A stretch of 64,000 nucleotides of DNA from Parapedobacter sp042666505 (GTDB lineage: Bacteria; Bacteroidota; Bacteroidia; Sphingobacteriales; Sphingobacteriaceae): NCBI RefSeq assembly GCF_042666505.1, contig NZ_JBHTDN010000004.1:186001-250000 (forward strand), in the 5' to 3' direction. Position numbers and translations under genes: made by a program. Below, one piece after another: positions 1 to 8,375 of the stretch. Below the pieces are notes generated by a model that did no database searches, was not told the origin of the DNA, and was given only the letters and a program-made list of their open reading frames with translations. Positions within the stretch are counted from its first letter, which is position 1. Every line of letters begins with the position of its first letter.

Positions 1-2
1 CC

Positions 3-1184
3 GAATTGTTGCTTTATATGGCGAGGCCGTTGTTTAACGGTGCCCAATTATATCAGGGAATGCGGAATAGAAAAGGAGAATTGCTGTTTCCGCAAACCTC
101 CGATCCAAATAAATGGGAATTGGCTGCAAAAGCGGCGAAAGATCTTATTGATTTAAATCAGTATACATTATACGAAAACAAGACCGAGACAGATCCCTTT
201 CGAAAGGCCATCAAATCTTATATGGGGGTTTATTTTGACAAATGGAATTCCGAGATTATCTGGGCGAGATGGGTAAACGATGGCTTTGCTTACAATGTGC
301 GAGCCGCTCCACCCCGTGTTGTAAAAGATGGATACGGAGGATTTGCTCCCTCGTTGAAGTTGGTGGACACCTATCCAATGGCCGCTTCGGGTCGCTTTCC
401 CGTGACGGGATATGAATCCAACGGAACACCGATTATCGATTCAAAATCTGGATACGTCGAAACCGGGTTCACCGAAAATTTTATACATCCATTGGATAAT
501 TTTGCACCAATCAAGGCCCATAACAGCGTGGTCGGACGAGATGCCCGCTTTTATGCATCTATTTTGGCGAACGGTATGTATTGGATCAATACGTTCCACG
601 GACAAAAGCCGGTAACCTTTTATACCGGCGGTACATCATCGTATACGCAAACCGGCGATTGCGTGAAGTCAGGCTATTTATGGCGTCGGATGAGTGATCC
701 CACCAACGACATCGAGGAAGGAAAATGGGGTCAGTTTTCGTGGCCTTATTATCGATTAGCCGAAATCTATCTCGATTACGCCGAGGCTTGCAACGAGAAA
801 CCCAATCGGGATGAAACGGAGGCATTAACTTATATCAATTTGATCAGAAGGCGCAGCGGATTAAACGACTTGGAGGTTGCGTATCCCGAAGTGATTGGCA
901 ACCAGGAATTGTTGCGGGAGTTGATCAGAAAAGAGCGTATGGTCGAATTGGCGTTTGAGGGCCACCGTTATCACGATCTCCGTACTTGGATGCTCGCGGA
1001 AAAGGAAATGAACGAGCCTTATTATACACGTAATCTCACGTCAACCTCTTATGAAGGTTCCTGGTCACGTACCTCATCCATTTTTCCGGGAAATCGGGTG
1101 TTTCAGCCCAAGCACTATTTCTTTCCGATTCACCAGGACCAGCTGAGTGAGATGCGAAACATTACGCAGAATTATGGATGGTAA
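3..1184 (+). CDS. RagB/SusD family nutrient-uptake outer membrane lipoprotein, 5'-truncated by window edge
   Basis: This is the C-terminal ~394 residues of a SusD-like protein, the surface glycan-binding lipoprotein that pairs with a SusC TonB-dependent porin. The frame is open from the first bases, so the signal peptide and N-terminal TPR part lie outside the window; full proteins are usually 500-650 residues. Family hallmarks are visible near residue 250 (YRLAEIYLDYAEACNE), then RRRSGL, then KERMVELAFEGHRYHDLRTW and the final NYGW. The DUF1735 gene follows directly. Together with the oxidoreductase and DUF1080 genes it marks the end of a polysaccharide-utilisation locus whose SusC gene should lie just left of the window. 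The glycan cannot be told from this sequence. Confidence 0.93.
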   Translation, partial: ELLLYMARPLFNGAQLYQGMRNRKGELLFPQTSDPNKWELAAKAAKDLIDLNQYTLYENKTETDPFRKAIKSYMGVYFDKWNSEIIWARWVNDGFAYNVRAAPPRVVKDGYGGFAPSLKLVDTYPMAASGRFPVTGYESNGTPIIDSKSGYVETGFTENFIHPLDNFAPIKAHNSVVGRDARFYASILANGMYWINTFHGQKPVTFYTGGTSSYTQTGDCVKSGYLWRRMSDPTNDIEEGKWGQFSWPYYRLAEIYLDYAEACNEKPNRDETEALTYINLIRRRSGLNDLEVAYPEVIGNQELLRELIRKERMVELAFEGHRYHDLRTWMLAEKEMNEPYYTRNLTSTSYEGSWSRTSSIFPGNRVFQPKHYFFPIHQDQLSEMRNITQNYGW

Positions 1185-1198
1185 ATCAAGTAACAACG

Positions 1199-2125
1199 AT
1201 GAAAATAAAGATAATTCAGTCGATCAGACTGCTGATAAGCGCGATCTGTATAAGCTTATGCCTATCATGTGAAGATACCATGCTTAACAATATGGTGGAT
1301 GACGAAATTTATTTGCTAGAAGAAGGATTAAACGAGGTTGATGTTTTTAATTTTGAACAGCCAAGCATCTCGGTTCATGTGATTAAGTCGGGCGTTGGAC
1401 AACGTGCCGTCCAGTTGCGTTTAGCAATTGATCCCGATCTCCTGGCGGAATATAACCAAGTCAATGGAACTTCCTACAAACTGATGGATCCGGCGGTATA
1501 TACACTTGAAAATTCAACGATTGATATGGAATCCGGTCGGTACGATGCCAGTTTCGAGTTGGCGTTGGACAGTGAGAAATATACCGAGCTAACGAGTAGC
1601 GATCCCACCGCTGTTTTTGCCATTCCCTGTAACATCACGGTATTGAGTCCGCAGGGCAATGATCCAAAGGAAATGCAAACCATTCTGGTTCCCAGGTTAT
1701 TGGAGCCCTATATTCAATTTGCCTCCGCAGGTTTCCTAACAGACGTCAATACGATTACGTCGGTTAGTCCGTCCAATCTCTGGTATTATTTGAAAGTAGA
1801 ATTGAATTATCCAACCGATCGTGACGTCAATTTTACCGTCCGTACAGCTCCTAATCAAACGGAGTTGATACAGCAATATAATGAAGAGCATGGAACGTCC
1901 TATAAACCGCTCCCGGAGTCGGTTTATCAGACCGAGAACAACCCGATTATTTCAAAAGGGACCGATTATACCGCCCTGACTTTTCAGGTTTTCAAAGACA
2001 AGCTGGTTAGCGGCAATGTGGACTATGGCCAATATATGCTGGCGTTGGAAATCGATCAAGTATCGGTCAATAAAATTCACCCGGACAATAACTACGTAGT
2101 AATTCCATTCGCTTATCATGAATAG
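1199..2125 (+). CDS. DUF1735 (BT_3987-like) domain lipoprotein
   Basis: A 308-residue predicted lipoprotein. The hydrophobic N-terminus ends in a lipobox (ISLCLSC, Cys about residue 23). Two copies of a DUF1735-type repeat follow. Each contains the signature YNxxNGTSYKxLxPxxVY: the first near residues 87-105, the second as YNEEHGTSYKPLPESVY near 225. Such proteins are encoded next to SusD and are thought to be surface glycan-binding accessory proteins. An in-frame ATG at 1178 overlaps the SusD stop. I prefer 1199 because it puts a Lys-rich N-region right before the hydrophobic core. It overlaps the next gene by 8 bases, implying co-transcription. Confidence 0.85.
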   Translation: MKIKIIQSIRLLISAICISLCLSCEDTMLNNMVDDEIYLLEEGLNEVDVFNFEQPSISVHVIKSGVGQRAVQLRLAIDPDLLAEYNQVNGTSYKLMDPAVYTLENSTIDMESGRYDASFELALDSEKYTELTSSDPTAVFAIPCNITVLSPQGNDPKEMQTILVPRLLEPYIQFASAGFLTDVNTITSVSPSNLWYYLKVELNYPTDRDVNFTVRTAPNQTELIQQYNEEHGTSYKPLPESVYQTENNPIISKGTDYTALTFQVFKDKLVSGNVDYGQYMLALEIDQVSVNKIHPDNNYVVIPFAYHE

Positions 2126-3386
2126 ACGATCATTTATTAATAGCGTCGCAATCGGAGGAACCGGGTTGGCCGTTAGCCCCTCCGTTTTTAGCTTTGTCAA
2201 GGAACCGCGTTCCATTAAGTTGGCGTTAATTGGAAAGGGAGGGATGGGAACAGCCGATACGAACACAGCCATCCGGGTTCCGGGAGTTGAATTGGTTTCA
2301 GTCTGCGATATATATACACCACGATTGGAGGAAGCAAGAAAGCAATGGGGGCAACACATCCGGGTCGAAAGGGACTACAAGCAAATTCTGTCTGATGAGC
2401 AGGTCGATGCGGTAATTATTGCAACCCCCGATCATTGGCACCAGAAAATTGCGGTCGAAGCGCTAAAAAAAGGAAAGCACGTGTATTGTGAAAAGCCAAT
2501 CGTTCACAAAAGATCAGAGGGAAGGGCGTTGATCAGAGCTCAAAAAGAAAGTGGAAAGGTTTTTCAAATGGGAACCCAAGGCGTGTCGGCGGTGGGCACT
2601 CAACTGGCAAAAGCGTTGGTGGATTCGAAAATCATCGGGGATATCAATTTCGTGGATGCACGGTTTTCTGCGGCGCCTTCCCCATTAAACGGTTTTCACC
2701 CTCCTGCCGATGCAACACCGGAAAACATCTGGTGGGACCAGTTTTTAGGGAATGCACCGAACCTGCCTTTTGCACCCCAGCGTTTTTTTGCATGGCGCAA
2801 TTGGAGTGATTATGGAACCGGATTGGCTGGCGATCTGTTTGTACATGTGATCGCCAGCATTCACTTTATTACTGGCAGTTCAAAGCCAAATCGAGTGTAT
2901 TCGGATGGGGACATTCTCTATTACCACGATGGCAGCCGTGATACTCCCGACGTCATTTACTCGTTATTCGACTATGAAAACGATGCCAAAACGGCACATT
3001 TCAAAATGTCGTTAGGAGCAAATGTAGTAGATGGCGTTTCAAACGATTGGGGAAGCACCAATTTTAAAATCATCGGTAGTAAGGGTAGTATGCGCGTTAA
3101 TTGGGGCGCAGTTACGGTAAAAACGATGAAGCCGACGGAAATTTCAGGGTTGGAGAATACGGTTAACCACATCCCTGGGTTCGGCGAAGTCAAGAAAATT
3201 TCTGACACAGAGTATACGTTTTTGGCCAAAGCCGATTTTCCGGATGCACATTTTCTTCATTTCCAGAACTTCTTTGAGGCAGTACGCGGTGAAAAGCAGA
3301 ATGTTGCATCGGTAACGTTTGGCGTCGATGCATCATCGGCTGCCTTATTGAGTTTTGAAAGTCAGGTGAAGCGTCAGGTTGTTTAA
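2118..3386 (+). CDS. Gfo/Idh/MocA family NAD(P)-dependent oxidoreductase with Tat-like signal
   Basis: A 422-residue sugar-oxidoreductase-like protein. The start MNRRSFINSVAIGGTG is a twin-arginine-type signal followed by a hydrophobic stretch, so export of a folded, cofactor-loaded enzyme is likely. The Rossmann motif follows (LALIGKGGMG, ~35-44), then ATPDHWH (~102-108) and the family signature EKP (125-127). The C-terminal half is the usual alpha/beta substrate domain. In related Bacteroides loci such enzymes oxidise a glycoside at C3, and DUF1080 proteins then cleave the 3-keto sugar. The gene directly downstream here is a DUF1080 protein, which supports that role by context. Substrate and direction of the reaction are not shown by the sequence. 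Confidence 0.88.
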   Translation: MNRRSFINSVAIGGTGLAVSPSVFSFVKEPRSIKLALIGKGGMGTADTNTAIRVPGVELVSVCDIYTPRLEEARKQWGQHIRVERDYKQILSDEQVDAVIIATPDHWHQKIAVEALKKGKHVYCEKPIVHKRSEGRALIRAQKESGKVFQMGTQGVSAVGTQLAKALVDSKIIGDINFVDARFSAAPSPLNGFHPPADATPENIWWDQFLGNAPNLPFAPQRFFAWRNWSDYGTGLAGDLFVHVIASIHFITGSSKPNRVYSDGDILYYHDGSRDTPDVIYSLFDYENDAKTAHFKMSLGANVVDGVSNDWGSTNFKIIGSKGSMRVNWGAVTVKTMKPTEISGLENTVNHIPGFGEVKKISDTEYTFLAKADFPDAHFLHFQNFFEAVRGEKQNVASVTFGVDASSAALLSFESQVKRQVV

Positions 3387-3402
3387 GTCTTAGGATTGAG
3401 TA

Positions 3403-4077
3403 ATGAGTAAAGTAATGCAGAAAATTTTAACATTGATAGCTGTTTTGGCTGTTACCGTCTTAGCCGTTGGAGCGGTACATGCCCAAACTAAAAAAGGGGA
3501 AAAAGGGTTTACCATTCTTTTTGACGGGAGCAATATGGATGCTTGGCAGGGAAATACCGCTGAATATGTGCTTGAAGAGGGATGTATCGTCATGCGGCCC
3601 GCACAAGAGATGGGAGGTAATTTATACACGAAAGAGCAGTATGATGATTTTGTACTCCGTTTTGAGTTTTTGCTGACTCCCGGGGCCAACAATGGCTTGG
3701 GAATCCGGCATGATATCGTGCCGAATGACCAAGGGTACAGCGGTATGGAATTACAGATTTTAGACAACGAAGATCCGCAGTATAAGGACTTAAAACCCTA
3801 TCAGTACCACGGATCGGTCTATGGTATTTCGCCGGCAAAAAGGGGATATTTGAAGCAGCCAGGCGAGTGGAATACACAGGAAGTGGTGGCAAAAGGGGAT
3901 GACATATCCGTAAAGTTAAACGGCAAAGTGATTCTGAAAACCAATTTAAGAGAGGCTGTTAAGAATATGCCTGCAGATAGTTATGCCAAAGCTGTTTTCA
4001 ACAAAGCCGGTCATATCGCGTTTTTGGGACATGGCTCGGTTGTCAAATTCAGAAATATTCGGATCAAGCCTTTGTAG
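3403..4077 (+). CDS. DUF1080 domain protein, probable 3-keto-disaccharide/glycoside hydrolase
   Basis: A 224-residue secreted protein. An N-terminal signal peptide ends about AVHAQ (residue 28), and a single DUF1080 beta-sandwich domain fills the rest. Visible family features are FDGSNMDAWQG, a GANNGLGIRHD stretch and ELQILDNEDPQY. The concanavalin-like fold is related to glycoside hydrolase family 16. Characterised relatives cleave glycosidic bonds of 3-keto sugars made by Gfo/Idh/MocA partners. The oxidoreductase gene ends 16 bases upstream, so the two probably form one unit. ATG at 3403 was chosen; ATG at 3415 is also possible and would only shorten the signal N-region. Confidence 0.85.
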   Translation: MSKVMQKILTLIAVLAVTVLAVGAVHAQTKKGEKGFTILFDGSNMDAWQGNTAEYVLEEGCIVMRPAQEMGGNLYTKEQYDDFVLRFEFLLTPGANNGLGIRHDIVPNDQGYSGMELQILDNEDPQYKDLKPYQYHGSVYGISPAKRGYLKQPGEWNTQEVVAKGDDISVKLNGKVILKTNLREAVKNMPADSYAKAVFNKAGHIAFLGHGSVVKFRNIRIKPL

Positions 4078-4090
4078 CGCTCGGTGTTTC

Positions 4091-4564
4091 CTACTGCACG
4101 ATCTTATTCGCACAGGCCGAACTGGCAAATGCTTCGGGCTTAGCCTTGAATACGAAGCCCATGCTTAGGATGTACCCCATGGCGTCATGAAGCGCTTGGT
4201 TAGACTTGAACATGGGATTCGTATTGATATCGGCATGTACTTCGAGATCCACCTCATACCGATCCAATGTATCGCATAGTGAATACGCAGTTTCTATCGA
4301 GCGTTGCACTTCGGCCAGCATCCGCTCTTTTATGCTCATTTTCTGCGTGGTGCGATCTTGATGGATGTACATAAATCCGCCTTTCTTTTCGCGAACAAAT
4401 ACGATCACGGTCGCAAACTCTGTGGTAGCACCTTTCACTTGGGAATCGGTACCAATGCAGACTTTCAGTTTGTTGCCCAAAAGATATTCGCGGGCAATGG
4501 TGGATGATACTTCATCGAGAATGGGCTGGCGGATGGGTTCGCCACTGAATTTTTTCCAAGTCAT
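4091..4564 (-). CDS. Ribonuclease H-like YkuK family protein (DUF458)
   Basis: A 157-residue protein of the YkuK/DUF458 family. It is predicted to have an RNase H-like fold with acidic residues at strand ends: IGTDSQVKG (Asp about residue 39) and LEVHADINTNP (Asp about 112). Family members are small cytoplasmic proteins of unknown function with a probable nuclease-like core. The length matches the family. It converges on the DUF1080 gene with only 13 bases between the stops, and no hairpin is visible there. Function remains unassigned. Confidence 0.8.
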   Translation of the reverse strand: MTWKKFSGEPIRQPILDEVSSTIAREYLLGNKLKVCIGTDSQVKGATTEFATVIVFVREKKGGFMYIHQDRTTQKMSIKERMLAEVQRSIETAYSLCDTLDRYEVDLEVHADINTNPMFKSNQALHDAMGYILSMGFVFKAKPEAFASSACANKIVQ

Positions 4565-4710
4565 ATAAGATGGGATTAATGAATGATACGGAAAAGAACA
4601 ACATTGAAATCGATATAAAGTTATCGATTAATCGCCTTAATGCCAATAACTTACTGTAAAGTTTTTATTAACATTTCGGTAGTTTTGAACAGCTGTCGGT
4701 TGATAGCCGA

Positions 4711-5355
4711 TTACTCCTTTATGCCGTACGCCAAATCTCCGGCATCACCCAGGCCGGGGACAATGTACGCTTTGCTGGTGAGTTCGCTGTCTACATCGCC
4801 CACCCACAGTTGTGCTTGTGGTAAAAAAGCCTGTACGTGTGTGATGCCCTCCTCGCTGGCAATAGCGGATACAATAATGAGCGACCCGATATCATAGTCA
4901 TCAAGCAATTCCTTGCAGGTGAGAACAGTCGTCTTTCCCGTTGCTAACATCGGGTCAATGAGAATCAGCGTTCGGTTGTTGAGGTTGACGGTGCTTACGT
5001 ATTCCTTACGGATTTCGAAAGCTCCGCTTTTTTTGGTTTTCCGATAGGCACCAATGAACGCGCAATCTGCTTGGTCAAATACATTCAGCATTCCCTGGTG
5101 CATCGGGATGCCGGCCCGCAAGATCGTGGCCAGTACCGGTTGCTCGGATAGCAGTGCGGTTTCGGAAATACCCAAGGGAGTCTCAATCTCGACAGGTTCA
5201 TAGGTTAATGTCTTACTGATCTCATACGCAAAAATTTCGCCCAGCCGCTCTAAGTTCCGCCGGAAACGCATTCGATCCTGCTGAACATCCCTATTGCGGA
5301 GTTCAGCAAGGAAATGATTGGCTGCGCTATTTTGTTGGGTCAGGACGTGGAGCAT
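4711..5355 (-). CDS. upp: Uracil phosphoribosyltransferase
   Basis: A 214-residue pyrimidine-salvage enzyme that makes UMP from uracil and PRPP in the cytoplasm. Recognisable features are ILRAGIPMHQGML in the middle, AFIGAYRKTKKSG, and the PRPP-binding loop LIDPMLATGKT. The C-terminal uracil-binding end contains GITHVQAFLP and VPGLGDAGDLAYG. The reading frame opens at a TTG six bases upstream, but ATG at 5355 is preferred. A TATATTTG box sits only three bases upstream of that ATG (see separate entry). The next gene on this strand starts 147 bases downstream, so they need not be cotranscribed. Confidence 0.95.
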   Translation of the reverse strand: MLHVLTQQNSAANHFLAELRNRDVQQDRMRFRRNLERLGEIFAYEISKTLTYEPVEIETPLGISETALLSEQPVLATILRAGIPMHQGMLNVFDQADCAFIGAYRKTKKSGAFEIRKEYVSTVNLNNRTLILIDPMLATGKTTVLTCKELLDDYDIGSLIIVSAIASEEGITHVQAFLPQAQLWVGDVDSELTSKAYIVPGLGDAGDLAYGIKE

Positions 5356-5358
5356 GTT

Positions 5359-5366
5359 CAAATATA
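5359..5366 (-). promoter_or_regulatory. TAnnTTTG -7 box at the upp start
   Basis: On the minus strand TATATTTG matches the Bacteroidota -7 consensus exactly, but it ends three bases before the upp ATG and no convincing -33 TTTG lies 19-20 bases upstream. If used, the mRNA would be essentially leaderless. It may also be a chance match in AT-rich sequence. Confidence 0.35.
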
Positions 5367-5434
5367 ACTATTTCTTACCTAAACATTGTGATCAGGGATT
5401 TGGTTTTATGTCGGCACAAATACATAGTTTTCGT

Positions 5435-5442
5435 TATCTTTG
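5435..5442 (+). promoter_or_regulatory. TAnnTTTG -7 box for uvrB
   Basis: TATCTTTG is an exact match to the Bacteroidota -7 consensus. It lies 49 bases before the uvrB ATG, giving a leader of about 42 bases. No clear -33 TTTG is seen at the expected spacing. Confidence 0.6.
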
Positions 5443-5491
5443 CAAATGGCTGCAAATCCTGTAGTATTTCCAGGCAATAGATCGAACGTCC

Positions 5492-7525
5492 ATGAAATTC
5501 AAGCTTACTTCTGAATATATACCTACGGGGGATCAGCCCGAGGCCATCCGTCAACTCGTCGAGGGCGTCAATACGGGAGAAATGTACCAGACATTGCTGG
5601 GCGTCACCGGTTCCGGTAAAACGTTTACCATTGCTAACGTCATCCAGCAAACCCAGAAGCCGACATTGATCCTAAGCCACAACAAAACATTGGCAGCACA
5701 GCTATATGGAGAATTCAAGCAGTTTTTTCCCGAGAACGCCGTCAATTACTTTGTTTCCTATTACGACTATTACCAGCCAGAAGCGTATATTGCGTCAACG
5801 AATACGTATATCGAGAAAGATCTGGCCATCAATGATGAAATTGAAAAGCTAAGGCTGCGTACGACCTCCGCGCTCATGTCGGGCCGTCGTGACGTGATTG
5901 TCGTCTCTTCGGTGTCGTGCATCTACGGTATGGGAAATCCCGAAGATTTTTCGCGCTCGGTATTCCGGTTTGGGGTTGGAACTGTCGTGAGCCGTAACGC
6001 TTTTTTACATCGCTTGGTCGAGATTCTCTACGCGCGGACCACAACAGACTTTAAACGAGGTACATTCCGTGTCAAAGGCGATACGGTAGATGTTTTTCCT
6101 GCCTATATGGATGAAGCCTATCGAATCTCCTTTTTTGGGGATGAAATCGACGAATTGAGTGTTATTGACCCGATTTCCGGTAAGACACTGGAGAAGATGG
6201 AAACCATGGCCCTGTATCCTGCGAATTTGTTTGTGACGCCCCGTGAAAAGTTTGTCAATTCGCTGTGGGCGATTGGCGAGGAACTGGAATTGCGGAAGGA
6301 ACAGCTGTTGCTGGATGGCAAGCCTTTGGAAGCAAAGAGGCTGGAAGAGCGGGTCAACTACGACTTGGAGATGATGCGGGAATTGGGGTATTGCAGCGGC
6401 ATCGAAAATTATTCGCGATTTTTTGACGGCCGGCAACCGGGTATGCGCCCTTTCTGTCTGCTGGATTATTTTCCGGATGATTACTTAATGGTAATCGATG
6501 AAAGCCATGTAACCATTCCACAAATCCGTGCGATGTACGGCGGGGACCGATCGCGTAAACTCTCGTTGGTGGATTTTGGCTTCCGCCTGCCGGCAGCGTT
6601 GGACAACCGCCCGCTGAATTTCCCGGAATTCGAATCAATGGTGACCCAGACCATCTATGTAAGCGCAACACCGGGCGACTACGAGCTTCAAAAGACCGAA
6701 GGAGTAGTGGTCGAACAGGTAATTCGCCCGACGGGCCTGCTTGATCCGATAATCGAAATCCGCCCGGTGATCAATCAAGTGGACGATCTATTGGACGAAG
6801 TGGACCGGGTGACCAAAGAAGGTGGCCGGGTGCTGGTAACGACGTTGACGAAACGTATGGCCGAGGAATTGACCAAATACATGGCCAAACTGGGGATCCG
6901 CGTGCGGTATATTCACTCCGAAATTAAAACACTGGACCGAGTGGAGATTTTACGGGGATTGCGATTGGGTGAATTCGATGTATTGGTAGGGATAAACTTA
7001 CTCCGCGAGGGGTTGGATTTGCCGGAGGTTACATTGGTAGCCATCCTGGACGCCGACAAAGAAGGCTTCCTGCGTTCGGAGCGGTCGCTCATTCAGACCA
7101 TTGGCCGTGCGGCTCGCAACGATAGAGGGCGTGTCATCATGTACGCGGACACGATTACCGAAAGTATGCGGGTAACCATTGACGAGACCAATCGGCGCCG
7201 CGAAAAGCAGATCCGTTACAATGAAGAGCACGGCATTACACCTCGTACCGTTGGCAAATCGAGGGAGGCCATTCTGGAGCAGACCTCTGTAGCCGATTTT
7301 AAAGGGGGTGAGGCTAAAATATACGTGGAACCGGAACCTACAAGCAGTGTAGCGGCGGATCCCCTGGTTGCCTACATGAGCAAGCCCCAAATGCGGCAAG
7401 CCATTGAGAAAGTACGTAAAGATATGGAAAAAGCCGCTAAAGAGATGGACTTCCTCCAGGCGGCCAAACTGCGTGATGAAATGTTTTCCCTCGAAAAAAC
7501 CTATGCTGATTTATTCGGAAATTGA
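5492..7525 (+). CDS. uvrB: Excinuclease ABC subunit B
   Basis: A 677-residue DNA-damage-recognition helicase of nucleotide excision repair. It is loaded by UvrA, inserts its beta-hairpin at the lesion and recruits UvrC. Walker A GVTGSGKTF is at residues 37-45, and the beta-hairpin region YYDYYQPEAYI is near 90. The Walker B-like DESH is near 335, and helicase motifs V-VI (INLLREGLDLPEV, QTIGRAARN) lie near 510-550. A C-terminal UVR coiled coil (MEKAAKEMDFLQAAKLRDEM) binds UvrC. Length is normal. The gene stands alone behind the TATCTTTG box at 5435. A 22-codon frame starting at ATG 5446 overlaps its start in another frame. Confidence 0.98.
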   Translation: MKFKLTSEYIPTGDQPEAIRQLVEGVNTGEMYQTLLGVTGSGKTFTIANVIQQTQKPTLILSHNKTLAAQLYGEFKQFFPENAVNYFVSYYDYYQPEAYIASTNTYIEKDLAINDEIEKLRLRTTSALMSGRRDVIVVSSVSCIYGMGNPEDFSRSVFRFGVGTVVSRNAFLHRLVEILYARTTTDFKRGTFRVKGDTVDVFPAYMDEAYRISFFGDEIDELSVIDPISGKTLEKMETMALYPANLFVTPREKFVNSLWAIGEELELRKEQLLLDGKPLEAKRLEERVNYDLEMMRELGYCSGIENYSRFFDGRQPGMRPFCLLDYFPDDYLMVIDESHVTIPQIRAMYGGDRSRKLSLVDFGFRLPAALDNRPLNFPEFESMVTQTIYVSATPGDYELQKTEGVVVEQVIRPTGLLDPIIEIRPVINQVDDLLDEVDRVTKEGGRVLVTTLTKRMAEELTKYMAKLGIRVRYIHSEIKTLDRVEILRGLRLGEFDVLVGINLLREGLDLPEVTLVAILDADKEGFLRSERSLIQTIGRAARNDRGRVIMYADTITESMRVTIDETNRRREKQIRYNEEHGITPRTVGKSREAILEQTSVADFKGGEAKIYVEPEPTSSVAADPLVAYMSKPQMRQAIEKVRKDMEKAAKEMDFLQAAKLRDEMFSLEKTYADLFGN

Positions 7526-7766
7526 GCCGGATAGTTTATCTACCATGAAAATATGAATACAAAAAACAAACCATCTTCTACAACTGGCATTATTTTTATG
7601 CCTATTATTGGAAACGTATAAAAAGACGTCATCTAATGTTTATAAATCAATAAGAATGAGTTAATAATACGTTAAATGGGTAGCATTGTAGCGTTTCGTA
7701 GCCATTTTTCGTATTGTGTATAAATAAAATATTGTTTAGCTGTTACATCTTAATTCCGAGCAATAT

Positions 7767-8375
7767 ATGATGATTAGTGAAAAGGCAAGCCGTATTTTCG
7801 AAGAAGTAATTGAAAACTACCACATTTTTGATTCCATCGATTGCCCCTTCCAGAACCCTTATCCCGGTCATACCTTGGAGTACCTTTTATATCGGAAATG
7901 TTGGATTGATACCATGCAGTGGCATATGGAGGATGAGGTTCGGCATCCCGATATCGAACCCATTGTCGGCTTGGAGTGGAAGCGTCGGATTGATGAGTCC
8001 AATCAATTACGCACCGATACCGTGGAATTCATCGACAATTATTTTCTCCGATACTTCTCGCACGTATCGCCGCGGAAAGACGCTCGGATTAATACGGAAA
8101 GCCCGGCCTGGGCATTAGATCGGCTATCTATCCTGTGTCTAAAAATATACCATATGCGTCAGGAAACGGAAAAAATGGATGCGTCACCGACCCATATTGC
8201 TTCCTGCATGGAAAAGCTGATGATCCTGTTGCGCCAGCATGAAGACCTTTGTCGCAGCATTGATGAATTGCTGGAGGACATCCGCACCGGTAGGAAATAC
8301 ATGAAAGTATATAAGCAAATGAAGATGTATAACGACGCAGCGTTAAACCCCGTGCTGTATGCGGCGAGAAAGTGA
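7767..8375 (+). CDS. DUF4254 domain-containing protein
   Basis: A 202-residue, mainly helical soluble protein of the DUF4254 family, found in Bacteroidota and almost always beside LPS-core glycosyltransferases. Conserved Trp/His positions are visible (YRKCWIDTMQWHMEDEVRHP near 47-66; RIDESNQLRTDTVE near 91-104). No catalytic motif can be recognised. Its TGA overlaps the ATG of the GT9 gene by one base (TGATG), indicating translational coupling. It opens the long glycosyltransferase run and probably has a supporting role in LPS inner-core assembly, inferred from context only. An AT-rich spacer of 241 bases precedes it and shows no other gene. Confidence 0.8.
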   Translation: MMISEKASRIFEEVIENYHIFDSIDCPFQNPYPGHTLEYLLYRKCWIDTMQWHMEDEVRHPDIEPIVGLEWKRRIDESNQLRTDTVEFIDNYFLRYFSHVSPRKDARINTESPAWALDRLSILCLKIYHMRQETEKMDASPTHIASCMEKLMILLRQHEDLCRSIDELLEDIRTGRKYMKVYKQMKMYNDAALNPVLYAARK

